Shown here: piece after piece, positions 38,375 to 46,923 of the stretch | How positions within the stretch are numbered: the stretch's first letter is position 1 | Layout of the letters: each line of letters starts with the position of its first letter | Source of the DNA: Sandaracinaceae bacterium | GTDB taxonomy: Bacteria; Myxococcota_A; Polyangia; Polyangiales; Sandaracinaceae | NCBI GenBank assembly: GCA_019637095.1 | Contig: JAHBWG010000042.1 | Coordinates: forward strand, 1 to 64,000 | Length of the DNA: 64,000 bases | Direction of reading: 5' to 3' | The notes under the pieces: model-generated | Told to the model about the DNA's origin: nothing | Database searches by the model: none | Seen by the model: the letters and a program-made list of their open reading frames with translations, nothing else | Translations under genes and position numbers: made by a program

Positions 38375-39870
38375 TGCGCGCGCTCCGGCTCACGATCTCG
38401 TGCCTGCTCCTCGTGGCGCTCGTCGCCGTGCCCGGGTGCAACGATGGCTCGGACGGCTCGGCGCAGGGCGGGTCCTCGTCCGGAGGCGAGGACGTCGGCG
38501 GCGGCTCGAGCGGATCGAGCGGATCGAGCGGGTCGAGTGGCTCGAGTCGGGACCTGCCGGACAGCGACCTCGAGTCCGAGGCGGACCGCAGCCGGCCGCC
38601 GGCCGGTGGCGGGACGACGGGCTCGACCGGTTCGGCGGGTACGCCCCCGGCGGGCGGCGCCGGGACGGGCGGCGCGACGGCCGGCGGGAGCCCCTCGGGG
38701 GAGTCGCCGTGGGGCCGACCGGAGGCCGAGACCGGCACGCCGCTCCCGCCTCGGCGGCCGATGAACGCGACCGCACGCTCGGCCTATCAGAGCGGGCTCC
38801 GCGCCGCGGCGCAGGGCAACGACGATCAGGCGCGGCAGGAGTTCCAGCGCGCGCTCTCGGCGGACTCGAACGCCTACAAGGCCGCGTACAACCTCGGCGT
38901 CCTCGCCGATCGCGCGGGCAACGAGAGCCAAGCGATCCAGTTCTACGAGCGGGCGCTCGCGATCCAGGCCGACTACGAGCGGGCGATCCTCGGCATCGCG
39001 CGGATTCACCTGCGCCGCGGCGACACCGGCCAAGCGGTGAGCTTCGTCCGGCCGCTCGCCGAGCGCTGGGTGCGCAACCTCCACGTCCAGGCCGTCTACG
39101 GGGACGTCCTCGTCGCGGCGAACCGGCCCGAGGAGGCGATCACCGCCGCCCGCTCCGCGCTGCGGCGGGACGAGCGGTTCGTGCCCGCGATGGTGGTCCT
39201 GGTGAAGGCGAACCTCCGGCTCGGGCGCACCGAGCTCGCGGAGTCGATCCTCGACCAGGCGATCCAGACCGACGCCAACGTCGCCGAGCTCCACTACCTG
39301 CGCGCGCGGATGCACCAGGAGCAGGGGAACCTCAGCTCCGCGCTGCAGAGCTACGAGCGGGCGATCCAGCTCGAGCCGTCCTACACGGAGGCGCGCATGG
39401 CGCTGGGCCTGCAGCAGCTCGCGTCGGGGAACTACGAGCAGGCGCTCGCCCAGTTCCGCGCCGCCGCCAGCCTCGCGCCGACGCTCGCGGCGGTGCGGCT
39501 CGCGCTCGGCGACGCGTACCGCGCGACGAAGAACTGGCAGGCCGCGAAGGCCGAGTTCGACCGCGTCCTCGAGATGGAGCCTCGCAACGCGGAGGTCCAC
39601 TTCAACCTCGGCCTCATGTACCAGGAGGCCGCAGAGAACTTCCCCGGGATGACGAAGCTCGACGCGTACCGGCGGGCGGTCACCGAGCTCAACCGCTATC
39701 GTGAGCTGATGGGTCCACGCCTGGCGCGAAACGACCAGAGCCAGGCATTCCTCGAGGAGCTCGCGCGCATGATCGAGCGCGAGCAGCGCGCGCAGGAGCG
39801 CGAGGCGGCTCGAATCCAGCGAGAGCAGGAGCGTGCGGCGCGTGAGGCCGCAGGGGGGACCGGACAATGA
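38374..39870 (+). CDS. TPR lipoprotein (GltE/NfsE-like)
   Basis: 498 residues. A signal peptide with a lipobox-like 'VAVPGC' is followed by a 90-residue Ser/Gly/Pro linker and at least eight TPR units ('AYNLGVLADRAGNESQAIQFY', 'ARMALGLQQLASGNYEQALAQ'). The C-terminus is a charged coiled coil. It is probably an outer-membrane-anchored TPR protein reaching into the periplasm, as GltE is thought to be. Stop and start codons overlap with both neighbours. Confidence 0.78.
   Translation: MRALRLTISCLLLVALVAVPGCNDGSDGSAQGGSSSGGEDVGGGSSGSSGSSGSSGSSRDLPDSDLESEADRSRPPAGGGTTGSTGSAGTPPAGGAGTGGATAGGSPSGESPWGRPEAETGTPLPPRRPMNATARSAYQSGLRAAAQGNDDQARQEFQRALSADSNAYKAAYNLGVLADRAGNESQAIQFYERALAIQADYERAILGIARIHLRRGDTGQAVSFVRPLAERWVRNLHVQAVYGDVLVAANRPEEAITAARSALRRDERFVPAMVVLVKANLRLGRTELAESILDQAIQTDANVAELHYLRARMHQEQGNLSSALQSYERAIQLEPSYTEARMALGLQQLASGNYEQALAQFRAAASLAPTLAAVRLALGDAYRATKNWQAAKAEFDRVLEMEPRNAEVHFNLGLMYQEAAENFPGMTKLDAYRRAVTELNRYRELMGPRLARNDQSQAFLEELARMIEREQRAQEREAARIQREQERAAREAAGGTGQ
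38503..38547 (+). repeat. 9-bp minisatellite encoding Gly-Ser-Ser
   Basis: Five consecutive near-identical 9-base units (GGATCGAGC and variants) encode (Gly-Ser-Ser)5 in the flexible linker of the TPR lipoprotein. Unit number could vary between strains. Confidence 0.8.
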
Positions 39871-40142
39871 CGACGAGCACGATGACGCTGACTCGGTGGC
39901 TCGCGGCGCTGGCCGTAGCGCTCTTCGCTTCGTTGGCGCTCGCTGCGAGCGCCGACGCGCAGTCCTCGTCGGGCCGCCAGCCGCGCGTGATCCAGCTCGA
40001 CGAGATCCGCATCGAGGGCCGCGTCCAGAAGCCGAACGCGTTCTACATCCTGAACCGGAGCAACCTCGGCTACGAGGTCATCGACCTGCGCACGAGCTTC
40101 GTGCGCGAGGTCATCCGCAGCGTGATGCGCGAGCCCTTCTGA
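39867..40142 (+). CDS. Small secreted protein of the Glt/Nfs-like operon
   Basis: 91 residues. A signal peptide ('WLAALAVALFASLALAASADA') precedes a short conserved-looking domain ('RVIQLDEIRIEGRVQKPNAF', 'SFVREVIRSVMREPF'). It sits between the lipoprotein and the TolQ-like gene, a place where Glt/Nfs operons carry a small periplasmic protein (GltF/NfsF); equivalence is inferred from position only. Its ATG overlaps the previous stop. Confidence 0.78.
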   Translation: MTTSTMTLTRWLAALAVALFASLALAASADAQSSSGRQPRVIQLDEIRIEGRVQKPNAFYILNRSNLGYEVIDLRTSFVREVIRSVMREPF

Positions 40143-40813
40143 GCGCCTACCACGCAGCGCAGGTCGTCCTCCTCCTCGTCGTCGTCGCGCTCGTGGCGGA
40201 GCGTGTGAGGACGCTCTCCTTCACGTCGAACGTCGACATCGCCGCGCTGCGCCGCGGCGTCCGCAGGCTCCTGTCGCGCGGCCAGATCGCTCGGGCCGCG
40301 GGGCTCTTGACCGCCGCGCTCCCGGCGTGGCCCGCGCGCTGCGCACTCCCGCTCGTCGACCCGGCGATCCCCGACGCGGAGCGGACCGAGCAGCTCGAGG
40401 ACCGCCTCTTCGACGCCCGGATCGCGTCGCTGCGTTGGATGCGCGCGCTGCGCGTCGCCGCGACGGTCGCGTCCGCGCTCGGCTTCATCGGCGCCGCCAT
40501 CGAGATCCACTGGGTGTTCAACGCCGACCACGGGCTCCTGCGTCTCGAGGCGGGGCGGGTGGAGAGCGTCGGGTTCCAGCGCGCGACGCTCTCGGTCGCG
40601 CTCGGCATCGCCACCTCGAGCCTCGCGCTGGGCTCTTTCACCATCCTGCGCAAGGTCGCGCTCGATCGGCTCGCCCAGTGCCGCAGGCTCGTCGCGGCCG
40701 TCGAGGACGCCCTCGATTCGCCGATCGATGAGGGGATCGCGCAGGCGAGTCGTGATAGGCTGGCGCCGGAAAACCGCGTGGCCTCGGAACCCCCGACCGC
40801 CGATGGGGTCTGA
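40139..40813 (+). CDS. Divergent MotA/TolQ/ExbB-like membrane protein
   Basis: 224 residues with three predicted membrane helices ('AAQVVLLLVVVALVAERV', 'VAATVASALGFIGAAIEIHWVF', 'ATLSVALGIATSSLALGSFTIL') and a basic cytoplasmic loop between the first two, as in TolQ/ExbB/AglR stators. The helix-3 'SVALGIATSSLALG' resembles the pore motif of that family. No ATG, GTG or TTG begins this frame before helix 1; CTG at 40139, which overlaps the previous stop as CTGA, is the only candidate. If real, the stator lacks a TolR/ExbD partner in the operon. Confidence 0.65.
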   Translation: MSAYHAAQVVLLLVVVALVAERVRTLSFTSNVDIAALRRGVRRLLSRGQIARAAGLLTAALPAWPARCALPLVDPAIPDAERTEQLEDRLFDARIASLRWMRALRVAATVASALGFIGAAIEIHWVFNADHGLLRLEAGRVESVGFQRATLSVALGIATSSLALGSFTILRKVALDRLAQCRRLVAAVEDALDSPIDEGIAQASRDRLAPENRVASEPPTADGV

Positions 40814-40849
40814 GCCCGTGGAGAGCCCCGTCCAACGAGCTGAACGCGC

Positions 40850-42319
40850 ATGACTCAAGAGACTCCGCAGCAGAATCCGCCGCGACGCGGCCAGCCCGGC
40901 GCGATGACCATGGCGATGCAGGCGGTCGCCGCCCGCCCGGTCGGCCCGAAGGTCTTGCGCATCGGCGTGATCCAGGGCGACAAGATCATCGAAGAGCGGA
41001 TCATCCGGAAGCGCGAGACGGTCACCGTCGGCAGCTCCGAGAAGAACCACTTCGTGGTCTCCGGGGCTGGCCTCAGCTCGCGCTTCGAGCTGTTCCAGCT
41101 CGTCGGCAACGACTACATCCTGAACTTCACCGACCAGATGCGCGGCCGGGTGGGCCTCGCGGGTGGCGTCCAGGTGCTCGAGGACCTCCGCACGAGCGGC
41201 GCGGCGCGCAAGGCGAACGGGTACTACCAGGTCAAGCTCTCGGACAACTCGCGCGGCAAGGTGGAGATCGGCGGGACCACGCTCCTCTTCCAGTTCGTCG
41301 TGCCGCCCCCGGTCCAGCCGCGGCCGCAGCTGCCGGCCGCGGTCGTCGGCGGGTTCATCGCAGGCATCGACTGGCTGTTCACTGCGTTCGTGATGTTCTC
41401 GTTCATGACCCACTTCGGGTTCATCATCTACCTCGAGAACGCCGACTGGCCGGTGGATCCGGGCCTCGCGACGGTCCCCGATCGGGTCGCCGAGCTGATC
41501 TTCAACGAGCCCACGCCGCCGCAGCCCGAGCAAGAGGTCCAACCGACGGAGACGTCGGACGAAGAGGTCGCCGAGGAAGCCACGGAGGAGGCGGTCGCAG
41601 AGACCCAGACACAGGCCCCGAGCCGAACGCCCGAGCCCACCAGCGGGAGCGGGCAACAGGCGGCCGACAACAACGCGCGGCTCGCCGTGGAGCAGGCGCA
41701 GGCGCGGGTCGAGCAGATGCTGCTCGGCGCGCTCGGCGGGGCCGACGGCGCATTCCAGGACGTGCTCGCCGGAGGCGCGGTCACCGGCAACGCCGAGGAC
41801 GTGATGGCGACGGCCGAGGGCGTCGGCGTCGCGACGAGCGCGGAGGGCGGCACCCTGCGCGAGCGCAGCGGCGGCGGGACCGTCGGAGCCGCGACGCGCG
41901 GGCTCGGCAGCCTGCAGGCGCGTGAGGGCGCCCAGCAGCAGCAGCGTGAAGGCGAGCAGATCGTCGAGCGCGTGATCCGCGGCCGGGTGGCGTCGGGCTC
42001 GCTCGAGGAGGAGAGCGGCTCGGGCTCGTTCGACCCGAACCTCGTCGCCGCCCAGATCCGCGCGCGGATCCGCGCCATCCAGACGTGCTACGAGCGAGAG
42101 CTGCGGAACAACCCGACGCTCGCGGGCCGCGTGCTCGTGAGGTTCACCATCCAGCCGACCGGGACGGTCAGCGGCGCCACGGCGACGGAGAACAGCACGG
42201 GGAGCCCCGCCGTGGCCGCCTGCGTCGTGACCACGATCAGCCGGTTCCGGTTCAACCCGGGCCCGGAGGGCGGCTCGGTGACGTTCGCCTATCCGTTCGT
42301 GTTCGCTCCACAGAACTGA
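40850..42319 (+). CDS. GltG/NfsG-like trans-envelope protein with AgmX/PglI C-terminal domain
   Basis: 489 residues. An FHA-like cytoplasmic domain ('KRETVTVGSSEKNHFVVS', 'RFELFQLVGNDYIL') is followed by a membrane helix ('DWLFTAFVMFSFMTHFGFIIYL', near 175-200). A Pro/Glu-rich periplasmic linker comes next, and the C-terminus is an AgmX/PglI-type TonB-like domain ('IRARIRAIQTCYERELRNN', 'GRVLVRFTI'). This layout is that of GltG and NfsG, which link the inner-membrane motor to the cell envelope. It lies 36 bases after the TolQ-like gene and ends the operon. Confidence 0.82.
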   Translation: MTQETPQQNPPRRGQPGAMTMAMQAVAARPVGPKVLRIGVIQGDKIIEERIIRKRETVTVGSSEKNHFVVSGAGLSSRFELFQLVGNDYILNFTDQMRGRVGLAGGVQVLEDLRTSGAARKANGYYQVKLSDNSRGKVEIGGTTLLFQFVVPPPVQPRPQLPAAVVGGFIAGIDWLFTAFVMFSFMTHFGFIIYLENADWPVDPGLATVPDRVAELIFNEPTPPQPEQEVQPTETSDEEVAEEATEEAVAETQTQAPSRTPEPTSGSGQQAADNNARLAVEQAQARVEQMLLGALGGADGAFQDVLAGGAVTGNAEDVMATAEGVGVATSAEGGTLRERSGGGTVGAATRGLGSLQAREGAQQQQREGEQIVERVIRGRVASGSLEEESGSGSFDPNLVAAQIRARIRAIQTCYERELRNNPTLAGRVLVRFTIQPTGTVSGATATENSTGSPAVAACVVTTISRFRFNPGPEGGSVTFAYPFVFAPQN

Positions 42320-42424
42320 GGGCGTTCGGCAGGCGGCGCGCGGTCGTCGATCGTCGCCGGCGACTCGTAACGGGCAGGTCTATCACTTCGTGAACGGACC
42401 GCCGTCTGCACGCAACGGTCGGGG

Positions 42425-42444
42425 CGCGGGCACCTTCGCCCGCG
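42425..42444 (+). terminator. Candidate terminator hairpin after the Glt/Nfs-like operon
   Basis: CGCGGGC-ACCTTC-GCCCGCG pairs over seven bases, about 105 bases after the GltG-like stop. No T-tract follows. A perfect 12-base palindrome (42353-42364) lies in the same gap. Confidence 0.35.
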
Positions 42445-42493
42445 ACCTAGGGAATGACCATGCGAACGGCAATTTCTCGCGGGCTTTGGTGCG

Positions 42494-42521
42494 TTGACAG
42501 GCGGTCCACCGACCGTATACT
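42494..42521 (+). promoter_or_regulatory. Strong sigma-70 promoter of the polysaccharide export operon
   Basis: A perfect TTGACA (42494-42499) and TATACT (42516-42521, five of six) are 16 bases apart. Transcription should start near 42528. The following ATG at 42549 has GGGAGGGG in its ribosome site. This is the best promoter match seen in the window. Confidence 0.7.
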
Positions 42522-42548
42522 CGCCCCAGCCTCCTGGGAGGGGCTCTG

Positions 42549-43124
42549 ATGGTGGACGGACGACGGGTGCTGACCACGCTCCTGGTAGCGCTAGCGTTGG
42601 GAGCCATCGGGCTGGGGTTGGCGATCGCACAGGACGGCTCCGACGAGCTCGCCCCGGGCGAGGTGCCGGTCCGGATCCGAGCGAACGTCATGCCCCAGGA
42701 CCAGCTCGACGAGGCGAACGAGATCGTCACGCGGGGCGAGACGGTCGGGGCGCGCGTGCAGCGGCAGCTCGAGGAGTCGCGCCGCAGCGGCGACATCATC
42801 CGCGTGACGTGCCTGAACGACAAGGTCACGCAGCTGACGGCGCACCGCAGCACCGCGCGGACGCGGTACCGGCGGCTGGCGGACGCGGACCGTGCGGGCG
42901 ATCGCGATCGAGCTCAACACGAGTACACGGTGCTCGTGGTGCTCGGGGGTCACTTCAGGAACCTCGAGGGTGAGGCGGCGGCGTGCGTGGGCGAGGACAT
43001 CTACGAGACCGGGGCGACGCAGGTGAGCACCGAGATCGATCCCAACACGCCCGACGAGAGCCTGCTCATGCAGGACCCGCCCGAGGATCCGGCGATCCCA
43101 CCGCCACTGACGATTGATATCTGA
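42549..43124 (+). CDS. Small secreted protein, first gene of the export operon
   Basis: 191 residues. A signal peptide ('VLTTLLVALALGAIGLGLAIA') leads to a helical domain ('DEANEIVTRGETVGARVQRQLEESR') and an acidic, proline-rich tail; two or three cysteines are present. No family recognised. It is preceded by a strong promoter and followed by the beta-barrel and export lipoprotein, so it may be a periplasmic helper of that pore. Confidence 0.78.
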   Translation: MVDGRRVLTTLLVALALGAIGLGLAIAQDGSDELAPGEVPVRIRANVMPQDQLDEANEIVTRGETVGARVQRQLEESRRSGDIIRVTCLNDKVTQLTAHRSTARTRYRRLADADRAGDRDRAQHEYTVLVVLGGHFRNLEGEAAACVGEDIYETGATQVSTEIDPNTPDESLLMQDPPEDPAIPPPLTIDI

Positions 43125-43194
43125 GCGCCTCGCCCTCGCGGCGGAGTTTGCGCTACTCTCCGCGCTCGCGGAACGTCCCGTAGGGAGAACACTC

Positions 43195-44556
43195 TTGAAC
43201 TGGACTCACAAGCTCGGGCTCGCCGCCCTCACCGGGATGCTGCTCGGGTCAGTGCCGGCGTCGGCTCAAGTGGCCGGCTGGCTCGAGGATCGCGATCGCG
43301 CACAGGGGCCGGGCTTCCAGCTCGGGGACTTCGAGCTGCACCCCGGCCTCGGCGTGGAGATCGGGTACGACTCGAACCTGTACTACTCGCAGGACGGCGC
43401 GGGTCGGATCCCGTTCCGCGACTCGGCGATCCTGCGCGCGGTCGCGCACCTCATGATCTCGTCGCGCGGGCCTGCCCGGCGCGAGGGCGGCGAAGGCGCG
43501 GGGGAAGAGGGGCACGACGCGGCCCTGCCAGCGGTGAGGTTCCGCGGCGGCCTCAGCGGCTCCTTCTACCACTTCTTCAACGACGAGAACCGGACGAACA
43601 TGGAGGTCGACGCGGACCTCGAGCTGACGATCCTGCCGGGTCGCCCGTTCTCCATCGTCCTCGCGAACACCTTCGGGCGCCGGATCCGGCCCTTCACCGA
43701 GCTCGTCGTGGAAGGGACGTCCTTTGCGCGCCTCCAGAACGACGGGGGCATCCGGTTCGACTTCCAGACCGACGGCGGGGTGCTGCGGGTCTCCGCGGGC
43801 TACAACATCGCCCTCAACTTCTTCGAGGACGCCCCGTTCGGCTATGGGAACAGCCTACGGCACGCCATCACCCTCAGCGAGACCTTCCGGTTCCTCCCGC
43901 AGACCGCGATCATCCACGACACCAGCGTCCGCATCATCGACTTCTTCGGCCCTCCGGGCCTTCGGACCCCCGAGGTCAACGACGGGATCCTCGTGCGCAC
44001 TCGGGTCGGCCTCAACGGCGCGATCACGCCCGAGTTCTCGGTGCTCGGGATGGTCGGGTACGGCGCGGGGTTCTTCGAGCCGCACTCGCCGACGGTAGAG
44101 CAGGAGTTCGAGTCGCTCGTCGCGCAGGTCGAGGCCCGCTGGCAGATCCTCCCGAACGTGCGGCTGAGCTTCGGGTACGACCGCGACTTCTATCCCTCGC
44201 TCATCGGCAACTTCTACCGGATGGATCGGGGCTACATCCGGACGCAGTTCCTCATCGACCGCGTGTTCCTCCTCGGCGCGGACGTCTCGCTCGGCTACTT
44301 CGAGTTCGGCCGGCTCTACGACAACATGGGCGGCTTGCTCGGCACCGGCGCTGACCGCGATGACATCCGCTTCCTCGGGTCGCTCTTCGCGGAGTACCGC
44401 TTCACCGATTGGCTCGGGGTCAACGCGACGTTCAACTACCGGGGCACGTTCACCGACTATCAGTACGACATCGCGGTTCCCGGGATGGGTCCAATCCTCG
44501 ATCCCGCCGGCTTCAACAAGTTCCAGGTCTGGCTCGGTGTCCGGGTGTTCTACTGA
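43195..44556 (+). CDS. Outer-membrane beta-barrel, polysaccharide porin-like (Wzp type)
   Basis: 453 residues from the TTG at 43195, which follows GGGAG and opens a good signal peptide ('LGLAALTGMLLGSVPASA'). The mature part consists of alternating amphipathic beta-strands and ends in 'WLGVRVFY' with a terminal aromatic residue, the usual barrel insertion signal. It lies 34 bases before a short OPX protein, the pairing described in Myxococcus where a separate Wzp barrel supplies the outer-membrane pore. Confidence 0.78.
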   Translation: MNWTHKLGLAALTGMLLGSVPASAQVAGWLEDRDRAQGPGFQLGDFELHPGLGVEIGYDSNLYYSQDGAGRIPFRDSAILRAVAHLMISSRGPARREGGEGAGEEGHDAALPAVRFRGGLSGSFYHFFNDENRTNMEVDADLELTILPGRPFSIVLANTFGRRIRPFTELVVEGTSFARLQNDGGIRFDFQTDGGVLRVSAGYNIALNFFEDAPFGYGNSLRHAITLSETFRFLPQTAIIHDTSVRIIDFFGPPGLRTPEVNDGILVRTRVGLNGAITPEFSVLGMVGYGAGFFEPHSPTVEQEFESLVAQVEARWQILPNVRLSFGYDRDFYPSLIGNFYRMDRGYIRTQFLIDRVFLLGADVSLGYFEFGRLYDNMGGLLGTGADRDDIRFLGSLFAEYRFTDWLGVNATFNYRGTFTDYQYDIAVPGMGPILDPAGFNKFQVWLGVRVFY

Positions 44557-44590
44557 ACGTCAGGCCGCGCCGGGCAACCGTCCGGGGCCG

Positions 44591-45202
44591 ATGCACGAGA
44601 CGAGCGCGTCGAAGTCGTTGAGCGCGATCGCGCTCGCGGTGGCCTTGGTCGCGGGGCCGGGGTGCGGGCCGTCCGCGATCGGCACGCCGCCGCCGCCCGT
44701 CGCGAACCAGCAGGCCGTGCTCGGGCCGGGCGACGCGTTCGACGTGCGCGTGTACGGCGAGGCCGACCTCTCGACGAACTACGTCGTCCAGCCCGACGGG
44801 ACGATCGACTTCCCCTACCTCGGGAGCGTCGAGGTGGACGGCCTCTCGCCCACCGGGGCGGCCCAACACCTCGCCTCTCGCCTGCGAGAGGGGGGGGTCC
44901 TCGTCGCCCCTCACGTCTCGATCGTCGTGACCGACTACACGAGCCGGGTGATCGCGGTGACCGGCGCCGTGCGCCGGCCCGGCAACTACCCCGTGACGCC
45001 AGGGCTCACGGGGCTGCAGGCCGTCGGCCTCGCGGGTGGGACGAACGAGCTCGCCAACCGCAACGGCGCGATCGTGACTCGACGCGTCGATGGGCAGATG
45101 CGCCGCTACGCCGTGCCGCTCGATCGGATCATCGTCGGGGACGTCGACGACGTCCCCGTCCAAGCGGGCGACATCCTCTACGTGCCCGAGCGGATCCTCT
45201 GA
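44591..45202 (+). CDS. Short polysaccharide export (OPX/Wza-like) lipoprotein
   Basis: 203 residues: signal peptide with a cysteine near residue 25, a Poly_export domain ('LGPGDAFDVRVYGEADLST', 'DGTIDFPYLGSVEV') and one SLBB-type domain ('VAVTGAVRRPGNYPV', 'GDILYVPERIL'). It stops straight after SLBB and lacks the C-terminal membrane helix of E. coli Wza, so it cannot make its own outer-membrane channel. The adjacent beta-barrel probably does. It converges on the aminotransferase gene with only 21 bases between stops. Confidence 0.9.
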   Translation: MHETSASKSLSAIALAVALVAGPGCGPSAIGTPPPPVANQQAVLGPGDAFDVRVYGEADLSTNYVVQPDGTIDFPYLGSVEVDGLSPTGAAQHLASRLREGGVLVAPHVSIVVTDYTSRVIAVTGAVRRPGNYPVTPGLTGLQAVGLAGGTNELANRNGAIVTRRVDGQMRRYAVPLDRIIVGDVDDVPVQAGDILYVPERIL

Positions 45203-45223
45203 TCGAGTCCCGGCGGCGTGGGC

Positions 45224-46306
45224 TCACGCGTGCGCGAGGAGGGTGCGGGCGACGTGCGCGCGCTCGTCCTGCCGCAGCTCGGGGAAGACGGGCAAGGCCA
45301 GCGAGCTCTCGGCGAGCGCCTCCGCGACGGGAAAGCGCCCGCGTGCGCCCTGTGCGAAGCAGGGCTGGAGGTGGAGCGGGCGCGGGTAGTAGACCATCGT
45401 CTCGACGCCGTCGGCGGCGAGCGCCGCGCGCACCGCGTCTCGCGACGCGACGCGCACGACGTACTGGTTGTAGACGTGGAAGCGACCCTCGAGCGCGCGC
45501 GGGGTCGTGACTCGTGACACCAGCGCCGCGTCGTAGAACGCGGCGTGCGCCCGCCGCGCCTGCGTCCACGCGTCGAGGTGGGCGAGCTTCACCGAGAGCA
45601 ACGCGGCTTGCAATGGATCGAGGCGGAAGTTCCCGCCGACGACGTGGTGGTGGTACTTCGGCTCCGCGCCGTGGACGCGCAGGCGCCGGATCTTCGCGGC
45701 GAGCGCGTCGTCGTCCGTCGTCACGAGGCCGGCGTCGCCGAGGGCCCCGAGGTTCTTCGCGGGGAAGAACGAGAAGCACGCGGCCACGCCGAGCCCGCCC
45801 GCGGCGCGCCCCCGGTAGCGCGCGCCGAACGCCTGGGCGGCATCCTCGATCACCGGGACGCTGCCGGCGGCGCGCGCGATCGCGTCCACGTCCGCGCACT
45901 GCCCGAACAGGTGCACCGGGACGACGGCCCGTGTGCGCGGGCCGATCGCGGCGGCGACCGCGTCCGCGTCCATGCCGAAGTCGTCCTCGCGGACGTCGAC
46001 GAACACCGGGCGCGCGCCGAGCCGCGCGACGACCCCGGCGGTCGCGAAGAAGGAGTACGTCGGGACGATCACTTCGTCGCCGGGCCCGACCTCGAGCGCC
46101 ATCAGCGCGACGAGCAGGGCGTCGGTGCCCGAGGAGACGCCGATCGCGTGGCGCACGCCGAGCCGCTCGCTGCAGGCGCGCTCGAACCTCTCGACCTCGG
46201 GACCGAGGATGTACGTGCCGCTCTCGAGGACCCGATCGAACGCCTCGCGGAGCGCCTCGTCGAGCGCCGCGCCGCCGCGGCGCAGGTCGAGGAACGGCAC
46301 CCTCAT
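45224..46306 (-). CDS. wbpE: Nucleotide-sugar 3-aminotransferase (WbpE-like, DegT family)
   Basis: 360 residues of the PLP-dependent DegT/DnrJ/EryC1 family: 'GVSSGTDALLVALMAL' phosphate-binding stretch, 'VIEDAAQAFGARYRG', and the PLP lysine in 'SFFPAKNLGALGDAG'. Next to WbpD- and WbpB-like genes it is expected to transaminate a 3-keto UDP-GlcNAc-uronate to the 3-amino sugar. It is the last gene of a nine-gene operon; its ATG overlaps the upstream stop by four bases. The pathway role is inferred from the gene trio. Confidence 0.88.
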   Translation of the reverse strand: MRVPFLDLRRGGAALDEALREAFDRVLESGTYILGPEVERFERACSERLGVRHAIGVSSGTDALLVALMALEVGPGDEVIVPTYSFFATAGVVARLGARPVFVDVREDDFGMDADAVAAAIGPRTRAVVPVHLFGQCADVDAIARAAGSVPVIEDAAQAFGARYRGRAAGGLGVAACFSFFPAKNLGALGDAGLVTTDDDALAAKIRRLRVHGAEPKYHHHVVGGNFRLDPLQAALLSVKLAHLDAWTQARRAHAAFYDAALVSRVTTPRALEGRFHVYNQYVVRVASRDAVRAALAADGVETMVYYPRPLHLQPCFAQGARGRFPVAEALAESSLALPVFPELRQDERAHVARTLLAHA

Positions 46307-46923
46307 CGCTGCGGCTCGGGGTCGGGGAGGGGGGCGTCCTCGTCGAGGTCGACGCAGCGTACGCCCTCGGCGCCCAGGACGTAGCGGTACCCGCTCTCGG
46401 GACAGATCGCCTCGTCGCCCGGGGAGGCGAGGACGAGCCGGTGGCCGTGCCGGCTCATCCACCCGCTCGGGACGGCCGGTACGCCCAAGACGAGGGCGTA
46501 GTCCGCGACGTCGCGCGTCACGACCGCGCCGGCGCCGATGAAGGCGTGCCGCCCGATGGTCGTGCCGCACACGATCGTCGCGTTCGCCCCGACCGTCGCG
46601 CCGCGACGGATCACCGTCGACTCGTAGAGCGCGCGCCGGTTCACCGCGGCGCGCGGGTTCGAGACGTTCGTGAGCACGCACGACGGGCCGAGGAACACGT
46701 CGTCCTCGACGACCGTGCCGGTGTAGAGCGACACGTTGTTCTGCACCTTCACGCGGTCGCCGACGCGGACTCCGTCCGCGACGAAGCAGTTCTGACCGAA
46801 GGAGCACCCGCGGCCGATCTCGGCGCCGCGCATGATGTGGCAGAAGTGCCAGATGCGCGTCCCTTCGCCGAGGCAGCCGTGGTCGTCGACGACCGCCGTC
46901 GGGTGGATGAACACCGAGCTCAT
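46303..46923 (-). CDS. wbpD: N-acetyltransferase (WbpD-like, left-handed beta-helix)
   Basis: 206 residues of hexapeptide repeats ('GEGTRIWHFCHIMRGAEIGRG', 'GATVGANATIVCGTTIGRHAF') forming a left-handed beta-helix. The family acetylates the 3-amino group made by WbpE, giving a 2,3-diacetamido uronic acid nucleotide. ATGA overlaps with both neighbours show co-translation with WbpB- and WbpE-like genes. Confidence 0.9.
   Translation of the reverse strand: MSSVFIHPTAVVDDHGCLGEGTRIWHFCHIMRGAEIGRGCSFGQNCFVADGVRVGDRVKVQNNVSLYTGTVVEDDVFLGPSCVLTNVSNPRAAVNRRALYESTVIRRGATVGANATIVCGTTIGRHAFIGAGAVVTRDVADYALVLGVPAVPSGWMSRHGHRLVLASPGDEAICPESGYRYVLGAEGVRCVDLDEDAPLPDPEPQR

Noticed and set aside
42353-42364. 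Perfect 12-base palindrome GTCGCCGGCGAC as an operator
   Set aside because: Such palindromes are frequent at this G+C content and it is about 140 bases from the promoter; position gives no support.
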